From positions 1-46,265 of the forward strand of contig NZ_JALCZA010000038.1 in NCBI RefSeq assembly GCF_022690765.1: 46,265 nucleotides of DNA, read 5' to 3'. The position numbers were made by a program, and so were the translations under genes. The notes under the pieces were generated by a model that was given only the letters and a program-made list of their open reading frames with translations, made no database searches and had not been told where the DNA came from. Origin of the DNA: Anaeromyxobacter oryzisoli (GTDB taxonomy: Bacteria > Myxococcota > Myxococcia > Myxococcales > Anaeromyxobacteraceae). Below are positions 24,042 to 31,797 of this stretch, piece after piece; position 1 is the stretch's first letter, and each line of letters starts with the position of its first letter.

Positions 24042-24063
24042 AACTTCTCTCGGTCGGGGTCAG
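24038..24063 (-). repeat. 26-bp direct repeat, right border of effector cassette
   Basis: Identical to 19193-19218. It overlaps the tRNA fragment by four bases (TTCG) and ends eight bases before the stop codon of the methyltransferase gene. Confidence 0.92.
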
Positions 24064-24071
24064 GGTCGGGG

Positions 24072-25235
24072 TCAGGGGATCCGGTACGTGAGGAGGTGCG
24101 TCTCGAGGGGGCCGTTCCAGAGCCGGTGATCGATCGTCGGGCGGAGCGGGATGGCTCGCGCGAGGAGGGGGTTCCCGGAGAGGAGCACCGCGCTCCAGCC
24201 GTGGTGGCGCGCGAGCATCTCGGCGAGCCCGCGGTAGAAGCCGACGAGCTTCTTCTCCTGGACGCGCGCCTCGGCGGGGCTCGCGCCGGGGCCGGCGCCG
24301 CCGAGGCGCTCGCCGTACGGCGGGTTCGTGACGATCGCGCCCGCGTCCGCGATGGGCTCGAGGGCGCGGGCGTCGGCCTGCTCGATCACGACGTCGCCGG
24401 CGAGCCCGGCGGCCTCGACGTTGCGCCGGAGCGCGAGGATCGCCTTCGGGTGCCCGTCGCGCGCGAGGATGGGCGCGGGCGCGCGCGGGAGCACCGCCGC
24501 CCGGGCCTCCTCCCGCAGCCGGTCCCACGTCGACTGGACCGCGCCGCGGTACCCCGGCCAGCGCTGGAACCCGAACGCGCGCCCGAGGCCCGGCGCGATC
24601 CGGCGCGCGCGCAGCCCGTGCTCGATGGCGAGGGTGCCCGAGCCCGCCATCGGATCGACGAACGGGATCGCCGGATCGACGCCGCCGAGGAGCAGGATCG
24701 CCGCGGCGAGCGTCTCCTTGAGCGGCGCCTCCGTCATCGCGGCGCGGTAGCCGCGCCGGTGGAGCGGGCTCCCCGCGAGGTCCAGGGAGAGCGCCGCCTC
24801 GTCCCGGGCGAGGTGGAGGACGATGCGGACGTCCGGATCCTTCGGGTCCACGTCCGGCCGCGCGCCGTGGCGGGCGCGGACCGCGTCCACCACCGCGTCC
24901 TTCACCTTGAGCGCGGCGAACCCGGAGTGCGTGATGGTCCGCGAGGACACCGTCGCCTCCACGGCGAGCGTGGTGCGCACGTCGAGCCACGGCTCCCAGT
25001 CGATCGCCCGGACCCCGGCGTACAGCGCGTCGGCGTCCGGCGCGGGGAAGCGGCCGAGCTCGAGGAGCATCCGCATCGCGGTGCGGGCGTGCAGGCACGC
25101 GCGGAGCCCCGACTCCATCGGCCCCTCGAAGGCGACGCCGCCCCGGTCGCCCCGTATGTGGCCGAGCCGCATCGCGACGAGCTCCCGCCGCAGCGCACCC
25201 TCGGTGCCCTTGGCGCAGGTGGCGAAGAACTTCAC
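24072..25235 (-). CDS. THUMP-domain class I RNA methyltransferase (RlmL-type)
   Basis: The 387-residue protein begins KFFATCAKGTEGALRREL, the ferredoxin-like/THUMP RNA-binding start of RlmL- and YpsC-type enzymes, and has LHRRGYRAAMTEAPLKETLA before the catalytic part. SAM-binding motif I is DPMAGSGTLAIE near residue 200 and the target-base motif is NPPYGERLG near 300. It should methylate a guanine N2 in 23S rRNA. The E. coli protein has a second methyltransferase domain that is absent here. The GTG start at 25235 overlaps the stop of the upstream GGDEF gene, so translation is coupled. Confidence 0.9.
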   Translation of the reverse strand: MKFFATCAKGTEGALRRELVAMRLGHIRGDRGGVAFEGPMESGLRACLHARTAMRMLLELGRFPAPDADALYAGVRAIDWEPWLDVRTTLAVEATVSSRTITHSGFAALKVKDAVVDAVRARHGARPDVDPKDPDVRIVLHLARDEAALSLDLAGSPLHRRGYRAAMTEAPLKETLAAAILLLGGVDPAIPFVDPMAGSGTLAIEHGLRARRIAPGLGRAFGFQRWPGYRGAVQSTWDRLREEARAAVLPRAPAPILARDGHPKAILALRRNVEAAGLAGDVVIEQADARALEPIADAGAIVTNPPYGERLGGAGPGASPAEARVQEKKLVGFYRGLAEMLARHHGWSAVLLSGNPLLARAIPLRPTIDHRLWNGPLETHLLTYRIP

Positions 25236-26203
25236 GTCGGCTCCGTTCGCGATGGGGGTGGCGCGTCGCCCGTGAAGACGGCGAGGCGGACCGAGCCCTT
25301 CGCCTCGCGCTTCGCCCGGTACATGAGCGCGTCGGCGCGCGCGGTGAGCTCGTCGACGTCGCCGGGCGGGGTGAGGAACACGGCGGCGCCGATCGAGAAG
25401 CCGACCCGCCAGCCTTGCCGCGCGACCGTCTCGAGCAGCGTGGCGCGGAGCCGGGTGAGGAGCGCGTCGGCCATCTCCGCGTCCACCTCGGGGAGGAGCA
25501 GGCCGAACTCGTCGCCGCCGAGGCGCGCCACCGCGTCCACGGCGCGGGTCCCGCCGCGGAGCGTCCGGGCGATGGTCGCGAGGAGCGCGTCGCCCTCGGC
25601 GTGGCCGTGCCGGTCGTTCACGAGCTTGAAGTCGTCGAGGTCGAGGTAGGCGATCGTGAGCGGCCGCCCGTGCCGCCGCGCGCGCTCGAGCTCGAGGTGC
25701 GCCGCCTCGAAGAAGGCGCGGCGGTTCGGGATCTGGGTGAGCGCGTCGGTGCGGGCCAGGAGCTCCTCCCCCTCCAGCCGCCCCTTGAGCGCGTCGAGGA
25801 CGAGCACCAGCGCGAGGGAGGTGCCGATGAGCATGAGCCCGTTCCAGACGAGCGCGGGGAGGGCGAGCTCGCCGGGCGTGTGCGCGAACCGGTAGAGGAG
25901 GTCCGCGCCGGTCGAGACGAGGCCGCTCGCGATCGCGAGCGCGACGCCTCCGCGGAGCGAGGCGAACCACGTCCCGAAGCCGATCGGGGCCAGGTAGAAG
26001 AGGATGAGCGACACGTCGGTGCGTGTGAGGTAGTCGCACGCACCGACGCAGAGGATCATCCCGAAGGCGCTGAGCAGCCAGCCGGCGGGCGTGAGCGGGA
26101 TCGCGCGCGGCCGACCCGGCTCGCTGGCGTGCGAGGGCTCGGCCACGTGCGCGGCCTCGCGCGCAGCGGCCTTCGAGGCCGGGTTCGAGGTGAGGCGGTC
26201 CAC
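25232..26203 (-). CDS. Membrane-bound GGDEF diguanylate cyclase
   Basis: The 323-residue protein has about five hydrophobic helices between residues 38 and 140 and a C-terminal GGDEF domain. The active site is intact (RLGGDEFGLLLPE) and an RxxD product-inhibition site stands five residues before it (RAVDAVARLGGDEF). DALTQIPNRRAFFE and YLDLDDFKLVNDRHGHAEGD are the usual flanking motifs. It should make cyclic di-GMP from GTP in response to a signal sensed in the membrane part. It is coupled to the methyltransferase gene, an odd pairing. Confidence 0.93.
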   Translation of the reverse strand: MDRLTSNPASKAAAREAAHVAEPSHASEPGRPRAIPLTPAGWLLSAFGMILCVGACDYLTRTDVSLILFYLAPIGFGTWFASLRGGVALAIASGLVSTGADLLYRFAHTPGELALPALVWNGLMLIGTSLALVLVLDALKGRLEGEELLARTDALTQIPNRRAFFEAAHLELERARRHGRPLTIAYLDLDDFKLVNDRHGHAEGDALLATIARTLRGGTRAVDAVARLGGDEFGLLLPEVDAEMADALLTRLRATLLETVARQGWRVGFSIGAAVFLTPPGDVDELTARADALMYRAKREAKGSVRLAVFTGDAPPPSRTEPT

Positions 26204-26261
26204 CGGAGCGTGCTGCCCGAGAAATTACACGGAGGTGGATGCTGTCAAGGCGCGAGGTGGG

Positions 26262-27320
26262 TCAATGGAGCCCCACGATCTCGAGCCGCCGGTTCGCGGC
26301 CCGTCCACGAGCCGTGAAGTTCGGGAGGAGCGGGCTCTCCCCGCCGCGGCCGGCCCAGCTCAGGCGGCCTCGCGCGACCCCGAGATCGGCCAGGCGAGCG
26401 ATCGCCACCTGGGCCATGGCCGCCGACAGCTTCGCGTCCGCCTCGGGATCGCTGGTCGTGTCCACGAAGGCCTCGATCCGGGCCCTCGCCTCCGGGGAGG
26501 CGGCGAGCGCGACGGCCAGATCGGCGAGCCCGGCGTCGCGCTGGAGCTGCGCGGTGCGACCCGTGAACGTCACGTCCTGGGCGACGAACCGATCGCCGGT
26601 CACCAGGCGTCGCGCCCAGTCCGCCTGGCGGGCCGTGCGGGGCTCCGTGCGCACGGGCGCCAGCCTCGCCGGGGGAGGGGGAGGCGGCGGGGGCTGCGCC
26701 GCGCGGGCCTCGGAGAGGGCGACCGCGCGGAGGGCCCGCGACCGCTCCGGATCGAAGCAGCGCTTCGGACCGGGGCCGCCGAGGCGCGCGAGCATCGGCT
26801 GCGCCGCGTCGAGGAGCGTCCGCCGGACGGCCGCCTCCGTCCGCTCGCCCGGGGCCGGCCGGACCGGCGCCGACGTCGCGAAGAGCAGGTCGCGGTGCGA
26901 CGCGAGCGCGAGCCGGACGGTGACGACGAGCGACTCGGCACCCTGGCCGCGCCCCTCCACCGCGCCGTAGAGGGCGGCGTCCGCCCCGAGCAGCTCGGCG
27001 AGCTCGAGGGCGAGGCTCGGGGGGATCCCCTCCGGCAGCTCGAGCGGCGTGTCGCGGAAGAGCGCGCGGAGGTCGCGCACCGGGTACGCGCGGGTGCGCG
27101 CGGCGTCCACGCCGCCGAGCAGCGCCGACGTCGCAGCGTCCGCGGCGAGGGGCGCGTCCGAGGCGTTCTCGAAGGGAGCGACGAGGAGACAGCGGACGCG
27201 GGCGAGCTCCGCGGCGCGGAGCACGGGGGACCCGGTCACCGCGGACGCGGCGAGCGTCGGAGGGCGGACCGCGGCGCAGCCGAGCCCGAGGGCGGCCGCC
27301 GCGACGAGGATCGAGCGCAT
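26262..27320 (-). CDS. OmpA-domain lipoprotein
   Basis: The 352-residue protein has a lipoprotein signal (MRSILVAAAALGLGC). The middle (VRCLLVAPFENASD, ALELAELLGADAALYGAVEG) resembles outer-membrane proteins that build on a GNA1162/CsgG-like fold. A poly-Pro linker (about residues 205-215) leads to a C-terminal OmpA-like domain: IEAFVDTTSDPEADAKLSAA, RGRLSWAGRGG, NFTARGRAANRRLEI. That domain normally binds peptidoglycan. A -10-like TAGGAT at 27330-27335 lies 9 bases before the ATG. It is divergent from phoB. Confidence 0.82.
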   Translation of the reverse strand: MRSILVAAAALGLGCAAVRPPTLAASAVTGSPVLRAAELARVRCLLVAPFENASDAPLAADAATSALLGGVDAARTRAYPVRDLRALFRDTPLELPEGIPPSLALELAELLGADAALYGAVEGRGQGAESLVVTVRLALASHRDLLFATSAPVRPAPGERTEAAVRRTLLDAAQPMLARLGGPGPKRCFDPERSRALRAVALSEARAAQPPPPPPPPARLAPVRTEPRTARQADWARRLVTGDRFVAQDVTFTGRTAQLQRDAGLADLAVALAASPEARARIEAFVDTTSDPEADAKLSAAMAQVAIARLADLGVARGRLSWAGRGGESPLLPNFTARGRAANRRLEIVGLH

Positions 27321-27426
27321 TCGACCGGTATCCTACCCCGGACGGGACGCCGGGCGATGCCGACGTCACGATTCCGTCGCGAACGTGCCATCCAGCCGAC
27401 ACAACCCGGTGCGTTAAGGTGACGAC

Positions 27427-28122
27427 GTGACGTCGGTACTCCTCGTCGACGACGAGCGCGATCTCCTCTCGCTCGTCGACTTCAACCTCCGCGCCGCGGG
27501 GTTCGAGACGCTCCTCGCGACCAACGGGGAGCAGGCCTTCGCGCAGCTCCGGCGGCGCGTGCCGGACCTCGTCGTGCTCGACGTGATGCTGCCCGACGTC
27601 TCGGGGACGGAGATCTGCCGGCGCATCAAGTCCGACCCCCGCACCCGCCACGTCCCGGTGGTGATGCTCACGGCCCGGGGCGAGGAGGTGGACCGCGTGG
27701 TGGGGTTCGAGCTCGGCGCCGACGACTACGTGACGAAGCCGTTCAGCGTGCGCGAGCTGGTGCTCCGGCTGAAGGCCGTGGCGCGCCGCGGCGGCGCCGG
27801 CCGGCCGCTCGAGGAGCCGCCGGAGTCCGTCGGTCCCATCCGCGTGGACGTGGACGCCCACCGCGCGTTCGTGGACGGGGAGGAGATCCAGCTCACCCCG
27901 CTCGAGTTCAAGCTGCTCGTCACGTTCATGGCGCGGCTCGGGCGCGTCCAGTCGCGCGAGCAGCTCCTCGAGGACGTCTGGGACATGTCCTCGGAGGTGG
28001 AGACGCGCACGGTGGACACCCACGTGAAGCGGCTGCGCGAGAAGCTCGGCTCGGGGCGCGAGCTCCTCGAGACGGTCCGCGGGATCGGCTACCGGCTCGT
28101 CGCCCCGGGCGACGCGGGGTGA
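27427..28122 (+). CDS. phoB: PhoB-family response regulator
   Basis: The 231-residue protein has a receiver domain with acidic pocket DDE (residues 8-10), phosphorylation site Asp52 in LDVMLPD, and the switch motif VTKPF. A winged-helix domain follows (LTPLEFKLLVTFMARLGRVQ, TVDTHVKRLREKLG, VRGIGYRL). It overlaps the kinase gene and heads a phosphate regulon, so it should be the PhoB that binds the boxes at 29388 and 30672. The start is GTG, six bases after a -10-like TAAGGT. Confidence 0.93.
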   Translation: MTSVLLVDDERDLLSLVDFNLRAAGFETLLATNGEQAFAQLRRRVPDLVVLDVMLPDVSGTEICRRIKSDPRTRHVPVVMLTARGEEVDRVVGFELGADDYVTKPFSVRELVLRLKAVARRGGAGRPLEEPPESVGPIRVDVDAHRAFVDGEEIQLTPLEFKLLVTFMARLGRVQSREQLLEDVWDMSSEVETRTVDTHVKRLREKLGSGRELLETVRGIGYRLVAPGDAG

Positions 28123-29261
28123 GCGGCGCGATGTTCCGCCGGGACCCGCTCGCCGCGGCGATCCGCGCGCTCCAGGCCGAGCTCGCCGGGGGGCCGCGCG
28201 CCGAGCTCGGTCGAGAGGTCCGCGAGCTGGAGGCGCTCCTCGCCCAGCGCGAGCTCCGGCGCTTCGCGACCCTCCGCGGCCCGGCCGAGCAGGAGCTCCT
28301 CGCGGCGCTGCCGGACGCGGCGGCCCTCGTCTCCAAGGAGGGCTGGGTCCGGGCGTCGAACGCCGCGTTCGACGCCCTCGCCGCGACGGGGCGCGCCGCC
28401 GGGCTCACCCCCCTCGAGATCACGCGGTCCGCCGAGCTGCACGAGGCGGTGAGGCGGGCCCTCGAGGGGACCGCGCGTCGCCTCGAGCTCGTGGTCCAGC
28501 GCCGCACGTTCCTCGTCCACCTCTCGCCCCTCCTCCGGGGCGAGGTGCTCGTCCTCCTGCGCGACGTCACCGACGCCAAGCGCGCCGAGGCGACCCGGCG
28601 CGACTTCGTGGCGAACGCGAGCCACGAGCTGCGCACGCCCATCGCCGCGATCCGCGCAGCCGCCGAGACCCTCCTCTCCGGCGCGGTGGAGGAGCCCGCC
28701 GCGGCGCGCGGCTTCGTCGAGATCGTCTCGCGCCACGCGGAGCGGCTGGCGCGGCTCACCCGGGACCTGCTCGACCTCTCCCGCATCGAGTCGCGGCAGT
28801 GGAAGCTCGAGCTCGGTCCGGTGCAGGTCGCGGCGGTGGCGAAGCAGGCCCTCGAGCTCCTCGCCGGGGCGGCGGGCGAGAAGGGCCTCGCCCTCAGGTG
28901 CGAGGTGCCGGCGGAGGCGAGGGTCCGCGCCGACGCCCGCGCGCTCGAGCAGGTGCTCGTGAACCTGGTGGACAACGCCGTGAAGTACACCGCCGAGGGG
29001 AGCGTCGCGATCGGCGCCTCCCGGGACAGGGACGGCTGGGTGCTCTCGGTGAGCGACACCGGCCCCGGGATCGCGCGCCACCACCTCGACCGGATCTTCG
29101 AGCGCTTCTACCGCGTCGACGCCGGCCGCTCCCGCGAGGCGGGCGGCACCGGCCTCGGCCTCGCGATCGTGAAGCACCTCGCGCAGGGGATGGGCGGCGA
29201 GGTGGGCGTCGAGAGCGGCAACGGCGGCTCGCGGTTCTGGGTGCGGCTGACGGCGGCCTGA
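28119..29261 (+). CDS. phoR: PhoR-like histidine kinase without membrane segments
   Basis: The 380-residue kinase begins with a charged coiled region (about 15-60), a PAS-like domain (LLAALPDAAALVSKEGWVRA to LVLLRDVTDAKRAE), an H box with His169 (NASHELRTPIAAI), and a HATPase domain with N box NLVDNAVKY, G1 DTGPGIA and G2 GGTGLGLAIVKHL. No hydrophobic stretch long enough to cross the membrane is visible, unlike usual PhoR. It would therefore sense phosphate through the Pst transporter and PhoU or another soluble signal. The GTG start overlaps the phoB stop; ATG 28131 is an alternative. Confidence 0.88.
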   Translation: MSGAMFRRDPLAAAIRALQAELAGGPRAELGREVRELEALLAQRELRRFATLRGPAEQELLAALPDAAALVSKEGWVRASNAAFDALAATGRAAGLTPLEITRSAELHEAVRRALEGTARRLELVVQRRTFLVHLSPLLRGEVLVLLRDVTDAKRAEATRRDFVANASHELRTPIAAIRAAAETLLSGAVEEPAAARGFVEIVSRHAERLARLTRDLLDLSRIESRQWKLELGPVQVAAVAKQALELLAGAAGEKGLALRCEVPAEARVRADARALEQVLVNLVDNAVKYTAEGSVAIGASRDRDGWVLSVSDTGPGIARHHLDRIFERFYRVDAGRSREAGGTGLGLAIVKHLAQGMGGEVGVESGNGGSRFWVRLTAA

Positions 29262-29387
29262 TCCGGCCGCGCCCCGCTCCTTCCTCGTTCTCGTCCTCGT
29301 CCTCGTCGCGTCCCGCGCGCGCGCCGATCCCGTCACCCTGCGTGAGCGCCGAGCCCGCCCGGCGCCTCCGGCCCTTTCGTCCGTGAC

Positions 29388-29443
29388 GCTTCACCGAAGC
29401 GTCACCGCCGCGCTGCGGACGCGCCACGGGCCCCCTCTACAAG
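29388..29443 (+). promoter_or_regulatory. Pho box array and -10 before the porin gene
   Basis: Seven-base units at 11-base spacing: GCTTCAC (29388), GCGTCAC (29399), a poor GCGCTGC (29410) and GCGCCAC (29421). A -10-like TACAAG at 29438-29443 follows ten bases after the last unit, the spacing seen at pstS. The same stretch also contains a perfect 10-bp inverted repeat, GTGACGCTTC / GAAGCGTCAC (29383-29405). Confidence 0.7.
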
Positions 29444-29488
29444 TCGCCCAGTCCGAGACAAACGCCTCACCCATCGAAAGGATCGTAG

Positions 29489-30625
29489 ATGTTCCGCAAG
29501 ACCTCTCTCCTCGCGCTCGTCCTCTCCCCGGCGGTCGCGCTGGCGCAGGCCGCCCAGCCTGCCCCCGCCGAGGCCGCGCCCGCCATCGCGCCGGCGCCCG
29601 CCCCGGCCGCCGCTCCCGCGCCGGCGGCGCCGGCGAAGCCGGCGATCGACGCCAAGGTCGGCCTGATGGTCCAGGGCTGGTTCTGGGCCACCGACGACAA
29701 CCGCTACGCGTTCGGCCAGAACGTGACGCCCCCTGCGAACGGGCTCGCCCCCGGCAAGGGCGACTCGACGTTCAGGATCCGCCGGGCCGAGCTCAGCTTC
29801 GGCGGCAAGGTGAACAACGTCATCGAGTTCAACGCGATGATCGATCCGTCGATCAGCTCGGGCCCCATCCTCCAGGACGCCTTCGTCGGCGCGCTGCTCC
29901 CGAACACCACGGTGCGCCTCGGCCAGTTCAAGCTCCCGCTCACCATGGAGGGCTACGGCTCCTCCTCGGCGCTGCTCTTCGCGGAGCGCGCCATCGTGAC
30001 GCGCACGTTCGGCGACAAGCGCGACCTCGGCCTGATGGTGCTCTCGCGCGATCTCCCGTTCGTCGAGTACGAGGCCGCCGTGGTGAACGGCTCCGGGAAG
30101 AACACCACCGATCCCACCCCGCAGAAGGGCGGCGTCGGTCGCCTCGTGCTCAAGCCGGTGAAGGGCGTCTCGTTCGGCGGCTCCGGGTACTACAGCCAGA
30201 ACTACGACCCCAAGACGAACGAGTACTTCCGGCAGACGCGCGCCGGCGGCGAGGTCGCCATCGACCTCGCCGGCGTCACGGCGAACGCGGAGTACGTCGA
30301 GGGGCGCGACGAGCAGGCGACCTACACGGCCAAGCCGTTCGGCTGGTACGGCGTGCTCGGCTACCGCCTCGGCCAGGTCCAGGCGGTCGCCCGCTACGAG
30401 CAGTTCGAGTCCGACAAGGGGCTCAGCCGGGCGGAGTGCCGCGTCGCGGGCGCCACCGCGTCGCGGTGCCTCAAGAACGCCGCCTTCACGGCGGGCGTGA
30501 ACTACTACCTGCCGGCCGAGATCTACGGCGGGGCGAAGCTCCAGCTCAACTACGTGCGCGGGCGCGACGAGGTCGCCGAGCGTAGCTCGAACGAGGTCGT
30601 CCTCGTGGCGCAGGTGAAGATCTAG
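29489..30625 (+). CDS. Phosphate-selective porin (OprO/OprP family)
   Basis: The 378-residue protein has a signal peptide (MFRKTSLLALVLSPAVALAQ), a long Ala/Pro linker (about residues 21-52) and a beta-barrel: RIRRAELSFGGKVNNVIEF, RLGQFKLPLTMEGYGSS, RDLGLMVLSRD, GYRLGQVQAVARYEQFES, and ends with an aliphatic/charged strand. These are typical of the OprO/OprP phosphate and polyphosphate porins. An AAGGA ribosome site precedes ATG 29489. It is flanked by phoR and pstS with its own Pho box, so it is probably induced by phosphate starvation. Confidence 0.9.
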   Translation: MFRKTSLLALVLSPAVALAQAAQPAPAEAAPAIAPAPAPAAAPAPAAPAKPAIDAKVGLMVQGWFWATDDNRYAFGQNVTPPANGLAPGKGDSTFRIRRAELSFGGKVNNVIEFNAMIDPSISSGPILQDAFVGALLPNTTVRLGQFKLPLTMEGYGSSSALLFAERAIVTRTFGDKRDLGLMVLSRDLPFVEYEAAVVNGSGKNTTDPTPQKGGVGRLVLKPVKGVSFGGSGYYSQNYDPKTNEYFRQTRAGGEVAIDLAGVTANAEYVEGRDEQATYTAKPFGWYGVLGYRLGQVQAVARYEQFESDKGLSRAECRVAGATASRCLKNAAFTAGVNYYLPAEIYGGAKLQLNYVRGRDEVAERSSNEVVLVAQVKI

Positions 30626-30671
30626 TCCCTTCGCGGCGGAAGCGTGACGGCGATCCGCAATCGTCGCCCCG

Positions 30672-30706
30672 CCGTCACGCGCCCGTCACATTCGTACCTC
30701 TATAAC
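30672..30706 (+). promoter_or_regulatory. Perfect Pho box and -10 before pstS
   Basis: Two identical units CCGTCAC (30672-30678 and 30683-30689) are separated by GCGC, the classic 7+4+7 spacing. TATAAC at 30701-30706 fits a -10 hexamer at the expected distance, with the Pho box replacing the -35. Confidence 0.85.
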
Positions 30707-30734
30707 GAACCCGCATGCTGGAAAGGATGCATCC

Positions 30735-31766
30735 ATGAAGAAGCTGCTCGTCGCAGGTCTCCTCGCGCTCGCGGGGGCCGCCCAGGCCGCGGACCCGCTC
30801 CTCATCAACGGGGCGGGCGCCACCTTCCCGTTCCCGCTCTACTCGAAGTGGTTCTCCGAGTACGGCAAGCAGCACCCGGACGTCCGGTTCAACTATCAGT
30901 CCATCGGCTCGGGCGGCGGCATCCAGCAGATCACCCGCGGCACCGTGGACTTCGGCGCCTCGGACGCCCCCATGACCGCGGAGGAGCTCGCGAAGCTCCC
31001 CGGCGTCGTGCACGTCCCGACGGTGCTCGGCGCGGTGGTGGTGACCTACAACGCCCCCGTCCAGGGGCTGAAGCTCACCCCCGAGACGCTCGCCGGCATC
31101 TTCCTCGGCAAGATCGCGAAGTGGAACGACCCGGCGCTCGCCGCGGTGAACCCCGGCGCGAAGCTGCCCGATCTCGCCATCGCCGTCGTGCACCGCTCCG
31201 ACGGCTCCGGCACGACCAGCATCTTCACCGACTACCTCGCCAAGGTCTCCCCCGAGTGGAAGTCCCGGGTCGGCGCCGGCAAGAGCGTCAAGTGGCCGGC
31301 CGGCCTGGGCGCGAAGGGGAACGAGGGCGTCACCGGGATCGTGAAGCAGACCCCGGGCGCCGTCGGGTACGTCGAGCTCGCCTACGCGAACCAGAACAAG
31401 CTCCCCATGGCCGAGCTCAAGAACCACGCGGGCGTGTTCGTGAAGCCGACGATCGCGGCGACCTCCGCGGCCGCCGCGGGCGTCCCGATGCCCGACGACT
31501 TCCGCGTCTCGATCACCGACGCCGCCGGGAAGGACGCCTACCCGATCGCCTCGTTCACCTACCTCCTGGTGCCGGGCGATCTCCGGGACGGCGCGAAGGG
31601 CAAGGCCATCGTCCAGTTCCTCTGGTGGGCCGTCCACGACGGGCAGCACCTCGCCGCCCCGCTCGATTACGCTCCGCTGCCCAGGGCGGTCGTCGAGAAG
31701 GTCTCGGCCAAGCTGAAGACCCTCAAGGTGCAGGGAAGGCCGGTCGCCCTTGGCGCCTCGCGGTGA
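30735..31766 (+). CDS. pstS: Phosphate-binding protein PstS
   Basis: The 343-residue periplasmic protein has a signal peptide (MKKLLVAGLLALAGAAQA) and the phosphate-binding signature residues: GAGATFPFPLYSKWFSEY, SIGSGGGIQQI, DFGASDAPM, and HRSDGSGTTSIFTDYL. The order and length match PstS. It delivers phosphate to the PstCAB transporter encoded immediately downstream. Confidence 0.97.
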   Translation: MKKLLVAGLLALAGAAQAADPLLINGAGATFPFPLYSKWFSEYGKQHPDVRFNYQSIGSGGGIQQITRGTVDFGASDAPMTAEELAKLPGVVHVPTVLGAVVVTYNAPVQGLKLTPETLAGIFLGKIAKWNDPALAAVNPGAKLPDLAIAVVHRSDGSGTTSIFTDYLAKVSPEWKSRVGAGKSVKWPAGLGAKGNEGVTGIVKQTPGAVGYVELAYANQNKLPMAELKNHAGVFVKPTIAATSAAAAGVPMPDDFRVSITDAAGKDAYPIASFTYLLVPGDLRDGAKGKAIVQFLWWAVHDGQHLAAPLDYAPLPRAVVEKVSAKLKTLKVQGRPVALGASR

Positions 31767-31797
31767 CCAGTCCGGCGCGGCGGCCGTCGCCGAGGCG

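Larger units (their letters stand above)
19193..24063. mobile_element. Putative effector-immunity cassette bounded by direct repeats
   Basis: The segment holds only the PAAR/Het-C effector gene and the lipoprotein array. It is bounded by identical 26-bp direct repeats, and inside these by a second pair of identical 16-bp repeats (CCGGATTTTGGCCGGC at 19375 and 23936). A 23-base tRNA 3'-end fragment touches the right repeat. No integrase gene is present. The unit is proposed from structure alone. Confidence 0.5.
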
